DNA of 5,681 nt from assembly GCA_910586435.1 (NCBI GenBank), contig CAJUGT010000191.1:1-5681 (forward strand). Direction: 5' to 3'. The DNA comes from an uncultured Acetatifactor sp. GTDB lineage: Bacteria; Bacillota; Clostridia; Lachnospirales; Lachnospiraceae. The notes below the pieces were generated by a model. It saw nothing but the letters and a program-made list of their open reading frames with translations, did no database searches and was not told the DNA's origin. A program made the translations under genes and the position numbers. Positions within the stretch are counted from its first letter, which is position 1, and each line of letters opens with the position of its first letter. Positions 1 to 5,022 of the stretch are shown piece after piece.

Positions 1-60
1 CCCAAAACACAGAGCGGTATCAGACAAATTCCAATGAGTGAAAAAGTGTATGAATTATGA
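1..60 (+). pseudogene. Tyrosine recombinase (integrase) internal fragment, truncated
   Basis: The frame starting at base 1 is open from the window edge and gives a 19-residue peptide, PKTQSGIRQIPMSEKVYEL, followed by TGA at 58-60. From family knowledge, the pattern PKT-x-SG-x-R-x-IPM-x-x-x-VYE is typical of Tn916-type and related Firmicute tyrosine recombinases. It lies within the catalytic domain, before the H-x-x-R and Tyr motifs. An intact enzyme would continue for roughly 100 more residues with an R-H-T motif. None is seen in any plus-strand frame downstream, so the gene appears broken near base 50-55 and joined to unrelated sequence. The peptide is short, so the family call is a pattern-based inference. 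It could also be the natural end of another protein. Confidence 0.55.
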
Positions 61-622
61 TATAACGCCTTTGGACGTATTGAAAATTTTGGGCGCAGAA
101 CCGTCTGATGATTTTAAACCTGTTCCAAATGTCCCTGCGCTATTAAACAATTTTTTAAGTTTGGCGTCTGATATGGAACTTTTTGAAACAGCTAATATTT
201 GGACAGATTGTTCCGACTATTGTTTCGATTCGGAATGTCTTAAAATCGGCAGTGATTATTCAACAGGCACAATAGAGTTTGGCATTAAAAAAGAAGATTT
301 GAATCTCAATGATCCGCCGGTCCATGTATTGTTTGAAGACGACCCTGCCGGTTGGAAAACTTTCAGCAGCACACTGTCGGGATTTTTAATGTACATATTA
401 TGTTCCATCCTCTGCTGCGAAGATTATGACACCGCAAAGGAAGTTCTGAAAAAATCAAATTGGAATTATGAGGAATGTTCTAAACCGAAAGGAACCACAA
501 AAAAATATTCCTTTATTTACGGTTTATCCGTATGTTGTGGATATGAGCCGGAGACCAATACGCTACTGGCAATTTTAACAGACAGAAAAAGCAAAGTGTA
601 TCGGATTTCAAAAAAATTATGA
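38..622 (+). CDS. SMI1/KNR4 (SUKH)-like putative immunity protein
   Basis: This encodes a soluble, acidic, cysteine-rich protein of 194 residues with no signal peptide. The central pattern at residues 81-95 (FGIKKEDLNLNDPPV), followed by G-W-K-x-F-x-x-x-LSGFL at 105-117, matches what I recall of SMI1/KNR4-like proteins. Those often serve as immunity proteins against polymorphic or contact-dependent toxins. Residues 28-56 (PVPNVPALLNNF onward) fit the first helix of that fold. The assignment is from memory of the family pattern, not a search. The start is uncertain: GTG at 38 and ATG at 50 are both in frame, neither has a convincing Shine-Dalgarno, and both lie inside the integrase fragment. 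The start may therefore have been created by the junction, with expression dependent on an upstream transcript. A second small gene follows 21 bases downstream. Confidence 0.65.
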   Translation: MKKCMNYDITPLDVLKILGAEPSDDFKPVPNVPALLNNFLSLASDMELFETANIWTDCSDYCFDSECLKIGSDYSTGTIEFGIKKEDLNLNDPPVHVLFEDDPAGWKTFSSTLSGFLMYILCSILCCEDYDTAKEVLKKSNWNYEECSKPKGTTKKYSFIYGLSVCCGYEPETNTLLAILTDRKSKVYRISKKL

Positions 623-630
623 TAAATATA

Positions 631-638
631 AAAAGGAA
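631..638 (+). promoter_or_regulatory. Ribosome binding site of the CELC-motif gene
   Basis: AAAAGGAA lies 5 bases before ATG 644, inside the short gap after the preceding gene. It supports that start and translation from a shared transcript. Confidence 0.6.
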
Positions 639-643
639 CCCCC

Positions 644-1111
644 ATGTATTATAAAGATTTATCCCCATACAGATATTTTAAGACCAAAGAACCTGCCGTC
701 AATATTGGCTGGCTGGACGGCCATCATGCCTACGAAACGGGTCCCGTCCCGGAAGAATTCATAGATAAACTCTGGAAGTACATGCGCTATCCTGTGGAAG
801 TGGCCAGAGGTTTTCATGTCTGTGAATTATGTCCCAGAGAGACAGCCGGCAAAAGTATACGCATTGAGTACAAAAATACCAGAAGGACCATGGGATATTA
901 TGAAATCCGGGTATTTGGCGGCCACAATACCTATGCCTTTCCCAGCCTGGCATTCCATTATATCCTGGAACATCATTACAGACCGCCCCAGGAATTTATT
1001 GATGCCGTCCTGGAACAAGATTGTGATACCCAAAGCTATTACGAAAGAATTCTTAAATACAATGACGGGTATGATTTCTGGTTTACGGAGGACAGAACCC
1101 TGGACGAATAA
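644..1111 (+). CDS. Conserved protein of unknown function with CELC motif
   Basis: This encodes a 155-residue soluble protein with no signal peptide or membrane segment. Visible blocks are an N-terminal YYKDLSPYRYF (2-12), NIGWLDGHH (20-28), GFHVCELCP (56-64) containing a C-x-x-C pair that could bind metal, YEIRVFGGHNTYAFPSL (86-102) and HYILEHHYRPPQEFIDAV (105-122). I recall proteins with these same blocks as an uncharacterised family spread across Streptomyces, cyanobacteria and Firmicutes, with no established function. A good ribosome binding site precedes ATG 644. It lies in the same direction as, and 21 bases after, the SUKH-like gene, so the two are probably cotranscribed. A role as another immunity or accessory protein is inferred from that neighbour only. 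It converges on the rhamnosidase gene. Confidence 0.75.
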   Translation: MYYKDLSPYRYFKTKEPAVNIGWLDGHHAYETGPVPEEFIDKLWKYMRYPVEVARGFHVCELCPRETAGKSIRIEYKNTRRTMGYYEIRVFGGHNTYAFPSLAFHYILEHHYRPPQEFIDAVLEQDCDTQSYYERILKYNDGYDFWFTEDRTLDE

Positions 1112-1155
1112 ATTCATAATTTACTCTGCGTCCAGGGTATCCTGCCTGGGCTTTT
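1097..1155 (+). terminator. Overlapping inverted repeats between convergent genes
   Basis: ACCCTGGACG (1097-1106) is perfectly complementary to CGTCCAGGGT (1129-1138), giving a 10-base-pair stem with a 22-base loop that contains the stop codon of the CELC gene. The right arm can instead pair with CCTGGG at 1145-1150 (6 pairs, one wobble, 8-base loop), and that hairpin is followed by CTTTTA. The second hairpin is a plausible weak intrinsic terminator for the plus-strand genes. No good T-run follows the stem on the minus strand, so termination of the rhamnosidase transcript here is less clear. Confidence 0.45.
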
Positions 1156-1163
1156 AGTGTTAC

Positions 1164-3398
1164 TTATACTTTCCCATAGAAAATGTAGTCCCCTTTGCCC
1201 ACATGATATTCCTTTCCATCAATAATCACTATAGTATCTACGGGAGTGGATATTTCATATCTTACAATGTCTCCCTGGCACACCCATGACGATCGTATCA
1301 CTCCATATGCCGTTTCCAGCGACGCTTTCAGCCATCCCAGCCTCTGATCCGGCACAGGACTAATCAAAGCCTTCCGGAATCCGGGATATTTTTCCATGGG
1401 CTGAATACCAGCCGCAACTCCGTAAATCCAATCCATCACACAGCCGTATGCGTAATGATTGTATGAATTCATATCCTTACTCCATACCGTCCCGTCATCC
1501 CTGACGCCATCCCAATGCTCCCAAATGGTAGTAGCCCCATGATTCACTTCATACAGCCAGGACGGAAATGCCTCCTGAAGCAATAAGTCATAGGCCACAT
1601 CCTGAAATCCGTTTTCACTAAGCACATGAAGCAAATAGGGAGTTCCCACAAACCCTGTCTGAAGTCTGTCCCCGTTTTCCCGAATCATCTGCGCCAATCT
1701 GGCTGCGGTTTCCTTCCTGTTCTGCGTCAGGCCAAACTGCAACGCAAGCACATTGGCCGTCTGGGTTTTCAGCTCAAAAGTCTGGCAGAAAGTTTCCACA
1801 ATTTTTTGATGCAATTCTTCATATTCCCCCATGTCCTGTCCCAATACCTTACCTGTCTTCACAAGCAAATCCACAGAATTGGCATAAAAGGCACTGGCCA
1901 CCAGATCCACATCCGTAGCTCCTACGTAACTGCCGTAAGGCGCGTCCTGCGCCAACCAGTCACCATAATGCTTTCCCCAAAGCTTTTTCTGTGAATCTTC
2001 ACAAGTCCAAAGATAGGGTTGATGGCTGTCTTTCGTTATGTAATCCACCCATTTTTTCATGGCATCATAATTCTCTTCCAGCACCTTCTTATCCCCATAG
2101 GTCAGGTACATCTGCCATGGCGCAATGGTAATCACATCCCCCCAGGCTGTGCTTCCCCGGCGCATCTTCCAGTAGTTGGGCACCACATCGCATATCATAC
2201 CATCCTCATACTGCTCCGCACGTACATCCGCAAGCCATTTACGAAAGAATCTTTCCACATGATAGTTATAACTGGCAGTCCTACAGAAAACCTGTGCGTC
2301 CCCCGTCCATCCCATGCGCTCATCCCTCTGAGGACAATCTGTTGGAATATCAATAAAATTAGACCTCTGGGACCAAATGGTATTCTCAAATAAACGATTT
2401 ATTCCTTTGTGCCCGCACTCCACATACCCTGTGCGCTTCATATCGGAGTACAGCGCAATGGCCGTAAAGTCATTCAAATCCAGTTCTTTCTGATATTCAT
2501 CCGGGGCCTTCGGATATTCATTGATTTCTTTTGCGCACTGATCCGCTGTTCCCGGATATTCATCCAGTCTGATATACCGAAAACCATAAAATGTCAGGTG
2601 GGGTTTATAAGTCTGTTCCCCTTCCTTACAGATGTATATGAGCTTTGCCTTGGCGGACCGATAGTTTTCTGTATATAAATTGCCTTCCCTGTCCAATATC
2701 TCCCCATGAGAAAGCACTATCCGGTCCCCTTCCCGGGCATTTACACGCAATTCCACATATCCGGCAAGATTCTGGCCAAAGTCAATCACCCTTTCCCCGG
2801 CAGGTGTCACAAAATATCTTAATGGTTTCAGCCGCTCATGCTCACAGATTTTCTCACCTTCCTGAGCAATCACCCGTTCCTTGCCCAAGTCCCCCAACAC
2901 CTTCACATCCTCATATGTTCCCTCCGGCGCTGCGGCATCGTATGTCTCACCATCGTACAAATCAGAGCATAACACCCTGCTATTTCGCACTTTCCACTCC
3001 CCATCCGTACCGATAGTTTCCTTTCTCCCATCCTTATACACAATTGTCAGACTGGCTATCATTGCCCCAGGCATATGGTTTATGTCCTTGCTGCCCTCGC
3101 TGATTCTGCCCCTATGCCAGCCGGGTCCCACCGTAACCGTAAAACAATTTTCTTTCGCCAGCAGCGCCTTCACATCATACTCCTGGTACTGAAGTCTCTC
3201 ACGATACACCGTACAGCCGGGAGCCAATACGAAATCTCCTATCCGCGTTCCATTCACAAATGCCTCATAAACCCCAATGGCAGTGACTGCAAATACTGCG
3301 GACTCCACTTCACCTGTGATTTCCAGACGCCGCATAAATTCCGGGCAGACATCTCCCATATCCCTATGGCAGCCAATCCATTCCGCTTTTTCAAACAT
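1164..3398 (-). CDS. Alpha-L-rhamnosidase, glycoside hydrolase family 78
   Basis: This encodes a 744-residue inverting enzyme that releases terminal alpha-L-rhamnose from plant glycosides, flavonoids or rhamnose-containing polysaccharides. Without a signal peptide it probably acts in the cytoplasm on imported oligosaccharides. Domain order is a rhamnosidase N-terminal beta domain (about 30-195, with GVYEAFVNG and GPGWHRGRIS), a concanavalin-like domain (about 200-280, FGQNLAGYVELRV and FYGFRYIRLDEYP), the (alpha/alpha)6 catalytic barrel (about 315-665) and a short C-terminal beta domain. DCPQRDERMGWTGD at 354-367 carries the expected general acid E360 and D367. E627 in TIWEHWDG is the expected general base. 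It is shorter than the 900-1000 residue members because it begins directly at the N-terminal beta domain. AGGAGG at 3407-3412 lies 8 bases from ATG 3398 and fixes the start. An extra linker lies at about residues 280-310. No transporter or rhamnose catabolic gene is visible nearby. Confidence 0.95.
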   Translation of the reverse strand: MFEKAEWIGCHRDMGDVCPEFMRRLEITGEVESAVFAVTAIGVYEAFVNGTRIGDFVLAPGCTVYRERLQYQEYDVKALLAKENCFTVTVGPGWHRGRISEGSKDINHMPGAMIASLTIVYKDGRKETIGTDGEWKVRNSRVLCSDLYDGETYDAAAPEGTYEDVKVLGDLGKERVIAQEGEKICEHERLKPLRYFVTPAGERVIDFGQNLAGYVELRVNAREGDRIVLSHGEILDREGNLYTENYRSAKAKLIYICKEGEQTYKPHLTFYGFRYIRLDEYPGTADQCAKEINEYPKAPDEYQKELDLNDFTAIALYSDMKRTGYVECGHKGINRLFENTIWSQRSNFIDIPTDCPQRDERMGWTGDAQVFCRTASYNYHVERFFRKWLADVRAEQYEDGMICDVVPNYWKMRRGSTAWGDVITIAPWQMYLTYGDKKVLEENYDAMKKWVDYITKDSHQPYLWTCEDSQKKLWGKHYGDWLAQDAPYGSYVGATDVDLVASAFYANSVDLLVKTGKVLGQDMGEYEELHQKIVETFCQTFELKTQTANVLALQFGLTQNRKETAARLAQMIRENGDRLQTGFVGTPYLLHVLSENGFQDVAYDLLLQEAFPSWLYEVNHGATTIWEHWDGVRDDGTVWSKDMNSYNHYAYGCVMDWIYGVAAGIQPMEKYPGFRKALISPVPDQRLGWLKASLETAYGVIRSSWVCQGDIVRYEISTPVDTIVIIDGKEYHVGKGDYIFYGKV
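2491..2574 (-). repeat. Degenerate 21-base tandem repeat inside the rhamnosidase gene
   Basis: Four 21-base units (2491-2511, 2512-2532, 2533-2553, 2554-2574) can be laid out. Three begin with (T/G)GATATTCAT. The third unit has diverged most. In the protein they give successive heptads DEYPGTA, DQCAKEI, NEYPKAP and DEYQKEL (about residues 279-306). These lengthen the linker between the concanavalin-like domain and the catalytic barrel. The unit length is a multiple of three, so the frame is kept. Confidence 0.55.
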
Positions 3399-3406
3399 AT
3401 CATTTT

Positions 3407-3412
3407 CCTCCT
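3407..3412 (-). promoter_or_regulatory. Ribosome binding site of the rhamnosidase gene
   Basis: The minus strand reads AGGAGG, a perfect Shine-Dalgarno, 8 bases before ATG 3398. Another ATG at 3403 is out of frame and closer to the site. Confidence 0.85.
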
Positions 3413-3423
3413 AATTTAGTTCC

Positions 3424-3466
3424 GCAACTTGCCTCCCGGGCTTGTCCGGTCCGTTGCTGTTTTTTC
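3424..3466 (+). other. GC-rich hairpin in the rhamnosidase leader
   Basis: GCAAC (3424-3428) pairs with GTTGC (3453-3457). Inside it, CCGG (3436-3439) can pair with CCGG (3446-3449). Read on the plus strand the outer stem is followed by TGTTTTTT, like an intrinsic terminator for antisense transcription. On the minus strand it would be a folded element in the 5' leader, just upstream of the ribosome binding site. Its role is not clear. Confidence 0.3.
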
Positions 3467-3520
3467 ATATCCCATTTGACACTACCCAGCTTTCCCTGCT
3501 TTTCATCGCGCGCAAACTTT

Positions 3521-3536
3521 CAACACTTTCCTGTTG
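3521..3536. promoter_or_regulatory. Possible operator (inverted repeat) in the rhamnosidase leader
   Basis: CAACA (3521-3525) and TGTTG (3532-3536) form a perfect 5-base inverted repeat with a 6-base spacer, between the promoters and the start codon. This is a weak candidate for a regulator site; short repeats of this size also arise by chance. Confidence 0.2.
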
Positions 3537-3594
3537 TTACAGATACAATGGTTTCTATTACTTTCTTTGCCTGACCGTATTTCTATCTCCGTTC

Positions 3595-3643
3595 ATTATA
3601 TACTTTCTTTGTTCATTATACAAGAATATAATGTATTGCCCAA
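3595..3643 (-). promoter_or_regulatory. Tandem sigma-A-like promoters of the rhamnosidase gene
   Basis: On the minus strand, TTGGGC (3638-3643), a 17-base spacer and TATAAT (3615-3620) form one promoter. TTGTAT (3618-3623), 17 bases and TATAAT (3595-3600) form a second, whose -35 overlaps the first -10. Both -10 boxes sit in a repeated TATAATGAAC unit 20 bases apart (3591-3600 and 3611-3620). Start sites near 3588 or 3608 would give a leader of about 190-210 bases. Confidence 0.6.
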
Positions 3644-3689
3644 TTATACTGTTCTGGTCCTCTTGATAAAGCACCCTGACCTCTGCACT

Positions 3690-3833
3690 TGCCACCGACT
3701 TGCGACCATTCTGCGACGCCTCCTGCGCCAAAGCCTTTCTCCCTGACTTTTCAGGCTCCAAACCCCAAAGCCTTAAAAACACACAAAAAAAGAACCGACC
3801 TCAAGGCTCTCAAGTCCTCAAAATCAGTCCTTC
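3690..3833. repeat. 144-base direct repeat, left copy (tRNA 3' flank)
   Basis: This matches 5481-5624 at 140 of 144 positions by eye, with no gaps. Read on the minus strand it begins with a T-run terminator and continues into GC-rich sequence with small repeats (CCTGA-AAAG-TCAGG hairpin, and GTCGCA or GTGGCA motifs spaced about 11-16 bases). It lies beyond the 3' end of a tRNA-Lys 3' fragment, as the right copy lies beyond the real tRNA. It is either duplicated flank or part of an attachment region with possible integrase arm sites. The second idea is inference. Confidence 0.85.
3785..3830 (-). terminator. Terminator copy behind the tRNA-Lys fragment
   Basis: On the minus strand GGACTGA can pair with TCGGTTC (7 pairs, 2 wobble), followed at once by seven T. 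This is the duplicate of the terminator behind the real tRNA-Lys. The loop is long and the outer stem weak, so the exact fold is uncertain, but the T-run is clear. Confidence 0.45.
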
Positions 3834-3836
3834 GTG

Positions 3837-3852
3837 CTCTTCCGAAGAAGAG
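3837..3852 (-). other. Hairpin with UUCG loop, only in the left copy
   Basis: On the minus strand CTCTTC and GAAGAG enclose TTCG, giving a C(UUCG)G stable tetraloop. It sits in the 23-base stretch (3834-3856) between the tRNA fragment and the 144-base repeat. The right copy has only AAAA there. Confidence 0.5.
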
Positions 3853-3856
3853 TGTA

Positions 3857-3898
3857 TGCACCGCCAGGGGCTCGAACCCTGGACACCCTGATTAAGAG
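3857..3898 (-). pseudogene. Displaced 3' part of tRNA-Lys(CTT), attachment-site duplicate
   Basis: These 42 bases are identical to 5629-5670, covering anticodon loop CTCTTAA, the 3' anticodon strand, variable loop, T arm and 3' acceptor strand with discriminator A. Upstream on the minus strand the identity stops abruptly, and the sequence (AGTTC) cannot pair to rebuild the anticodon stem. The D arm is absent, so it is not a functional tRNA. Such 3' fragments with identity starting in the anticodon loop are the classic trace of tyrosine-integrase insertion into a tRNA gene. Confidence 0.9.
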
Positions 3899-3905
3899 GA
3901 ACTCA

Positions 3906-3923
3906 CAAGGGGTAAACTCCTTG
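3906..3923 (+). other. Small hairpin beside the attachment core
   Basis: CAAGGGG and CTCCTTG can form a 7-pair stem (one wobble) around TAAA, 7 bases inside the island edge. No function can be assigned. Confidence 0.25.
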
Positions 3924-3971
3924 CCCGCTTTCTGGTAAAGCTTTTCGGCAGAAAATTAATTTTTTGCAGAG

Positions 3972-4004
3972 AAAAAGGACAGATTGCATCAATCTGTCCC
4001 TTTT
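3972..4004 (-). terminator. Bidirectional intrinsic terminator after the three-gene operon
   Basis: GGACAGATTG (3977-3986) and CAATCTGTCC (3990-3999) form a perfect 10-base stem with loop CAT. On the minus strand it is followed by TTTTTC, and on the plus strand by CTTTTG. It lies about 90 bases beyond the end of the zinc-ribbon gene and is the likely end of the minus-strand operon transcript. Confidence 0.8.
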
Positions 4005-4094
4005 GCCGCCGTGAAAACTCCTGCATTAGCACTCTGCGTAAAATGATATACTTTGAAAGTCACCTTCATAATAATGATATATATTTGAATTTCT

Positions 4095-4223
4095 CTATCT
4101 TTTCACCCAGTTATGGGGCTTCATCTTACCATTTTTATCTTTCTGACAGTTTCCCCCTGTCGGCTTTGCTGTCGGTGCGTTTGTTGTCATGGTCTTACCG
4201 CAGTTTTTACAGATCCAATTCAT
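4095..4223 (-). CDS. 42-residue zinc-ribbon-like small protein
   Basis: ATG 4223 to TAG 4095-4097 encodes 42 residues. It opens with MNWICKNCGKTM, a C-x-x-C knuckle (C5, C8), has a third cysteine in GGNCQ (C26), and ends in KPHNWVKR with a histidine two residues before tryptophan (H37). This C-x2-C ... C ... H-x-W layout is what I recall for very small uncharacterised Firmicute proteins starting with WWxCKxCG, and it would suit one zinc ion (Cys3-His). The minus strand has AAGGGAG (4232-4238), 8 bases before the ATG, a strong ribosome binding site. It follows the SHOCT gene by 59 bases in the same direction, probably in the same operon. The strong RBS and motif make it real despite its length. 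Function is unknown; nucleic-acid or protein binding is possible. Confidence 0.75.
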   Translation of the reverse strand: MNWICKNCGKTMTTNAPTAKPTGGNCQKDKNGKMKPHNWVKR

Positions 4224-4282
4224 ATAAAAATCTCCCTTCTACTCAAAATCTTATCTGTAATACCTGAAAATATAACTGCATC

Positions 4283-4678
4283 TTATAGCTTTTCAAGCAA
4301 TACCGCTTTCTTTTGGTTGAATTCTTCCTCCGAAATTATCCCACTGTCTTTTAGCCTGCTAAGTTTTTCCAACTGCTCAAGCACATCCGGCTCTTTCTGC
4401 TGAATAATTGTCTGCGCAGTCTGATTGCCCCTTTTCAGTTCTTTGCGATATTCATGGTAGATAGCAATAACTCTTTCCGCTTCAATGGTATAAAAAGTGC
4501 TGATTTTTTCCTTTGCGCCTGCTACCATAATGATTAAATCACATACCTTCAGGGCGGCAGTCAACGCCGAGTCAATCACTGCAACAAGCAAATCATCCGA
4601 CTTGGAATTTTGTTCTGTTGCCATAGAAGTAATATCCTCATAATAAAACTGCTTGACATTGGAGATAGCTCCCAACAT
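4283..4678 (-). CDS. SHOCT-domain protein
   Basis: This encodes up to 131 residues. The last 34 residues (98-131, DVLEQLEKLSRLKDSGIISEEEF onward) are a clear SHOCT domain, a short C-terminal helical module thought to help oligomerisation. Residues 1-18 (SNVKQFYYEDITSM) resemble the edge of a PH-like domain often found before SHOCT. Residues 29-57 are helical and partly hydrophobic (LLVAVIDSALTAALKVCDLIIMVAGA), so membrane contact is possible. The start is uncertain. ATG 4678 has AAGGAA touching it, too close to be ideal, while ATG 4624 (MATEQ) has GAGG about 10 bases upstream. The frame is also open back to 4708, straight after the stop of the preceding gene, so the N-terminus may have been lost. 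It lies between the membrane protein gene and the zinc-ribbon gene, all minus strand. Confidence 0.8.
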   Translation of the reverse strand: MLGAISNVKQFYYEDITSMATEQNSKSDDLLVAVIDSALTAALKVCDLIIMVAGAKEKISTFYTIEAERVIAIYHEYRKELKRGNQTAQTIIQQKEPDVLEQLEKLSRLKDSGIISEEEFNQKKAVLLEKL

Positions 4679-4708
4679 TTCCTTGTTGACAATGGCACAT
4701 TCATTCCA

Positions 4709-4930
4709 TTATTGTGTCCCGTTATCGGATGTGCCTCTGGACGAATTTCTGAGGTCAGCCCACAAGTGCTTTATTGCCGCATTTGCATGGACAAAAATCC
4801 AATTCCCAATAATACCAACCATTTCACCCGCTTTTCCAGCAAACCAAAATATTCCTGCTATTGGATAAAGAATACAAGCCAACAAAGCCGTTAATATGCA
4901 AGCAATTACTGTTGATAACACCACAATCAT
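4709..4930 (-). CDS. Small membrane protein of unknown function (73 residues)
   Basis: I choose ATG 4930 because AGGAGG (4939-4944) lies 8 bases upstream; the longer in-frame version back to 5005 would run through the promoter. The protein starts with a strong hydrophobic segment (residues 2-30, IVVLSTVIACILTALLACIL) with no cleavage site of note. A moderately hydrophobic stretch (about 36-54, MVGIIGNWIFVHANAAI) and a polar tail (RNSSRGTSDNGTQ) follow. I do not recognise the family. It is first in a minus-strand operon with the SHOCT and zinc-ribbon genes and divergent from an XRE regulator. It might be a membrane anchor or a small toxin-like peptide, but nothing in the sequence decides. Confidence 0.7.
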   Translation of the reverse strand: MIVVLSTVIACILTALLACILYPIAGIFWFAGKAGEMVGIIGNWIFVHANAAIKHLWADLRNSSRGTSDNGTQ

Positions 4931-4938
4931 ATTGTGTT

Positions 4939-4944
4939 CCTCCT
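4939..4944 (-). promoter_or_regulatory. Ribosome binding site of the small membrane protein gene
   Basis: AGGAGG on the minus strand lies 8 bases before ATG 4930 and decides that start over the upstream in-frame ATG at 5005. Confidence 0.8.
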
Positions 4945-4953
4945 GATAGTAAT

Positions 4954-4982
4954 TATAGTTAATATATACATAAATAACTATA
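4954..4982. promoter_or_regulatory. Inverted repeat, probable operator of the XRE regulator
   Basis: TATAGTTA (4954-4961) and TAACTATA (4975-4982) are perfect inverted 8-base arms, with starts 21 bases apart (two helical turns). The right arm covers the -10 box of the operon promoter. A related AAACTATA at 5012-5019 overlaps the -10 box of the regulator promoter. Binding here would block both promoters. The operator role is inferred. Confidence 0.5.
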
Positions 4983-5005
4983 TCAATTTGAATAAAAGTT
5001 GTCAA
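4977..5005 (-). promoter_or_regulatory. Sigma-A promoter of the membrane/SHOCT/zinc-ribbon operon
   Basis: The minus strand reads TTGACA (5000-5005), a 17-base spacer and TATAGT (4977-4982), close to consensus. The transcript would start near 4970, giving a 40-base leader with a good ribosome binding site. Confidence 0.8.
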
Positions 5006-5016
5006 TAATCTAAACT
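4988..5016 (+). promoter_or_regulatory. Probable promoter of the XRE regulator gene
   Basis: TTGAAT (4988-4993), a 17-base spacer and TAAACT (5011-5016) form a moderate sigma-A-like promoter. The start site expected about 6-7 bases later coincides with ATG 5023, so the mRNA would have no leader. The -35 of the divergent operon promoter lies inside this spacer. Confidence 0.5.
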
Positions 5017-5022
5017 ATATTT

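Noticed and set aside
1626..3419. Several plus-strand frames opposite the rhamnosidase gene
   Set aside because: They are antisense shadows of a full-length enzyme with conserved catalytic motifs.
3476..3510. TTGACA on the plus strand as a promoter
   Set aside because: No acceptable -10 box is found 16-19 bases downstream and no plus-strand gene follows.
3505..3535. Catabolite-repression (cre) site upstream of the rhamnosidase
   Set aside because: The stretch TTGAAAGTTTGCGC only partly fits the consensus and lacks the symmetrical half.
3558..3782. Minus-strand open frame of 74 codons across the 144-base repeat and the promoter region
   Set aside because: It runs through the tRNA-type terminator flank and the rhamnosidase promoters, has no ribosome binding site, and resembles no family I know.
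3689..3895. Plus-strand open frames across the repeat and tRNA fragment
   Set aside because: They translate antisense tRNA and terminator sequence and have low-complexity Lys/Ser/Pro content with no ribosome binding site.
3690..3898. Insertion sequence or CRISPR as an explanation for the repeats
   Set aside because: There are only two copies, with no terminal inverted repeats or transposase between them, and the shared core is clearly the tRNA-Lys 3' end.
4043..4403. Plus-strand frames opposite the zinc-ribbon and SHOCT genes
   Set aside because: They are antisense to better supported genes, lack ribosome binding sites and cross the operon.
4931..5005. Longer form of the small membrane protein starting at 5005
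   Set aside because: Its extra residues are encoded by the operon promoter and the AGGAGG site; ATG 4930 is correctly spaced from that site.
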